From Gloeomargarita lithophora Alchichica-D10 (GTDB lineage: Bacteria; Cyanobacteriota; Cyanobacteriia; Gloeomargaritales; Gloeomargaritaceae), in NCBI RefSeq assembly GCF_001870225.1, contig NZ_CP017675.1, forward strand, positions 2,720,045 through 2,784,044: DNA of 64,000 bases, written 5' to 3'. Under the pieces are notes generated by a model that did not search any database, was not told where the DNA came from, and was given only the letters and a program-made list of their open reading frames with translations. The translations under genes and the position numbers were made by a program. This document shows, one piece after another, positions 63,817 to 64,000 of this stretch (its first letter is position 1; every line of letters starts with the position of its first letter).

Positions 63817-63955
63817 GGACACCTCTAAAAATAGGTCGCAGGGTCACCGCCCCCGGTTCAGAAGCATCTGCGGTGTATGGTTCCCGTTAGCCTGCGTGGC
63901 GTAGCCATTAATATGGACGTTTTAGTGAGATAACTTTCTGCTAGTTCAAATAAAC
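63817..63955. repeat. Family A miniature repeat, copy 9
   Basis: The left end GGACACCTCTAAAAATAGG is perfect. The blocks GGTCGCAGGGTCACCGCCC, CAGAAGCATCTGCGGTG and the module GCCTGCGTGGCGTAGCCAT follow, then TTTTAGTGAGATAACTTTC. The right end is missing; a family B start replaces it, so a nested insertion is likely. Confidence 0.78.
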
Positions 63956-63956
63956 A

Positions 63957-64000
63957 TAGCAATCTCACTCGATAGCTTGCGTGGCGAAGCCATTTAGTGA
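63957..64000. repeat. Family B miniature repeat, copy 5, cut by the window end
   Basis: TAGCAATCTCACTCGATAGC followed by GCGTGGCGAAGCCATTTAG. The end resembles the other family B copies; the rest lies outside the window. Confidence 0.55.

Larger units (their letters stand above)
63581..64000. other. 420-base region upstream of isiA to the window end
   Basis: The first about 200 bases are the isiA leader and control region, A/T-rich, with the dyad at 63690-63712 and the Fur-like box at 63736-63753. From 63817 on it is repeat sequence: a family A copy and the start of a family B copy. No coding frame is convincing. Confidence 0.6.

Overview
The window is chromosomal DNA of a cyanobacterium with roughly half G+C (estimated by eye). 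The evidence is allophycocyanin-type phycobiliproteins, two CP43-like chlorophyll antenna proteins, the dark-operative protochlorophyllide reductase genes chlL and chlN, phosphoribulokinase with cyanobacterial-type regulatory cysteines, a CIO-type cytochrome bd, a Tic22-like protein and the isiA-isiB iron-stress pair. The gene set fits a unicellular, possibly thermophilic Synechococcus or Gloeomargarita-like lineage. That placement is inference; nothing here fixes the species.

Layout. 1-6.4 kb: a gene cut by the left edge, hemB, a LON-domain protein, a DUF433/DUF5615 toxin-antitoxin pair, a deoxyhypusine-synthase-like gene and prk. 6.4-7.85 kb: a small low-GC accessory patch with two miniature repeats, two hypothetical genes and a possible integron attC-like site. 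7.8-16.9 kb: pcrA helicase, a lone sugar-type ABC permease, an AlkA-like glycosylase, and a cydA-cydB-Ser/Thr kinase transcription unit. 17.1-20.9 kb: a hemagglutinin/CHAT exoprotein gene interrupted by a miniature repeat. 21.7-26.6 kb: chlL-DUF5331-chlN, STAS and FHA proteins, lptB and pgl. 26.8-29.3 kb: a toxin-antitoxin island built from a tandem duplication whose first copy is decaying. 29.5-35.2 kb: envelope proteins (beta-helix, VanY peptidase, MscS channel) and a TldD/PmbA protein.

35.4-37.9 kb is the most distinctive part: an ApcD-like gene, an ApcB-like gene and an IsiA-like gene with a long C-terminal extension. This order matches the apcD4-apcB3-isiX low-light photoacclimation (LoLiP) cluster known from some hot-spring Synechococcus. 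The iron-stress paralogue isiA with isiB lies about 25 kb away at the right end. 38.2-45.8 kb is a co-directional run: lipoprotein, coiled-coil/PLD-like protein, CHASE2-kinase, FHA protein, thioesterase, Maf and FkbM methyltransferase. 45.8-48.9 kb is a nitrate/sulfonate-type ABC ATPase with a double permease and no binding protein. 49-52.4 kb is SpoIIM-like, Tic22-like, prmC and a Sua5/YrdC gene. 52.4-55.1 kb is a muropeptide-recycling unit (murQ-anmK) with a pseudouridine synthase. 55.2-61.8 kb holds two different photolyase/cryptochrome genes and a fabZ-phr-creD-accC run.

At least two families of miniature repeats are scattered through the window, and no transposase was seen. Family A (about 80-165 bp) ends in GGACACCTCTA / TAGAGGTGTCC. 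Family B (about 100-170 bp) ends in TATAGCAAT / ATTGCTATA. They share a GC-rich core. One B copy sits inside the CHAT gene, one truncates a nucleotidyltransferase gene, and one A copy lies directly in front of the MscS gene. No rRNA, tRNA or CRISPR array was seen.
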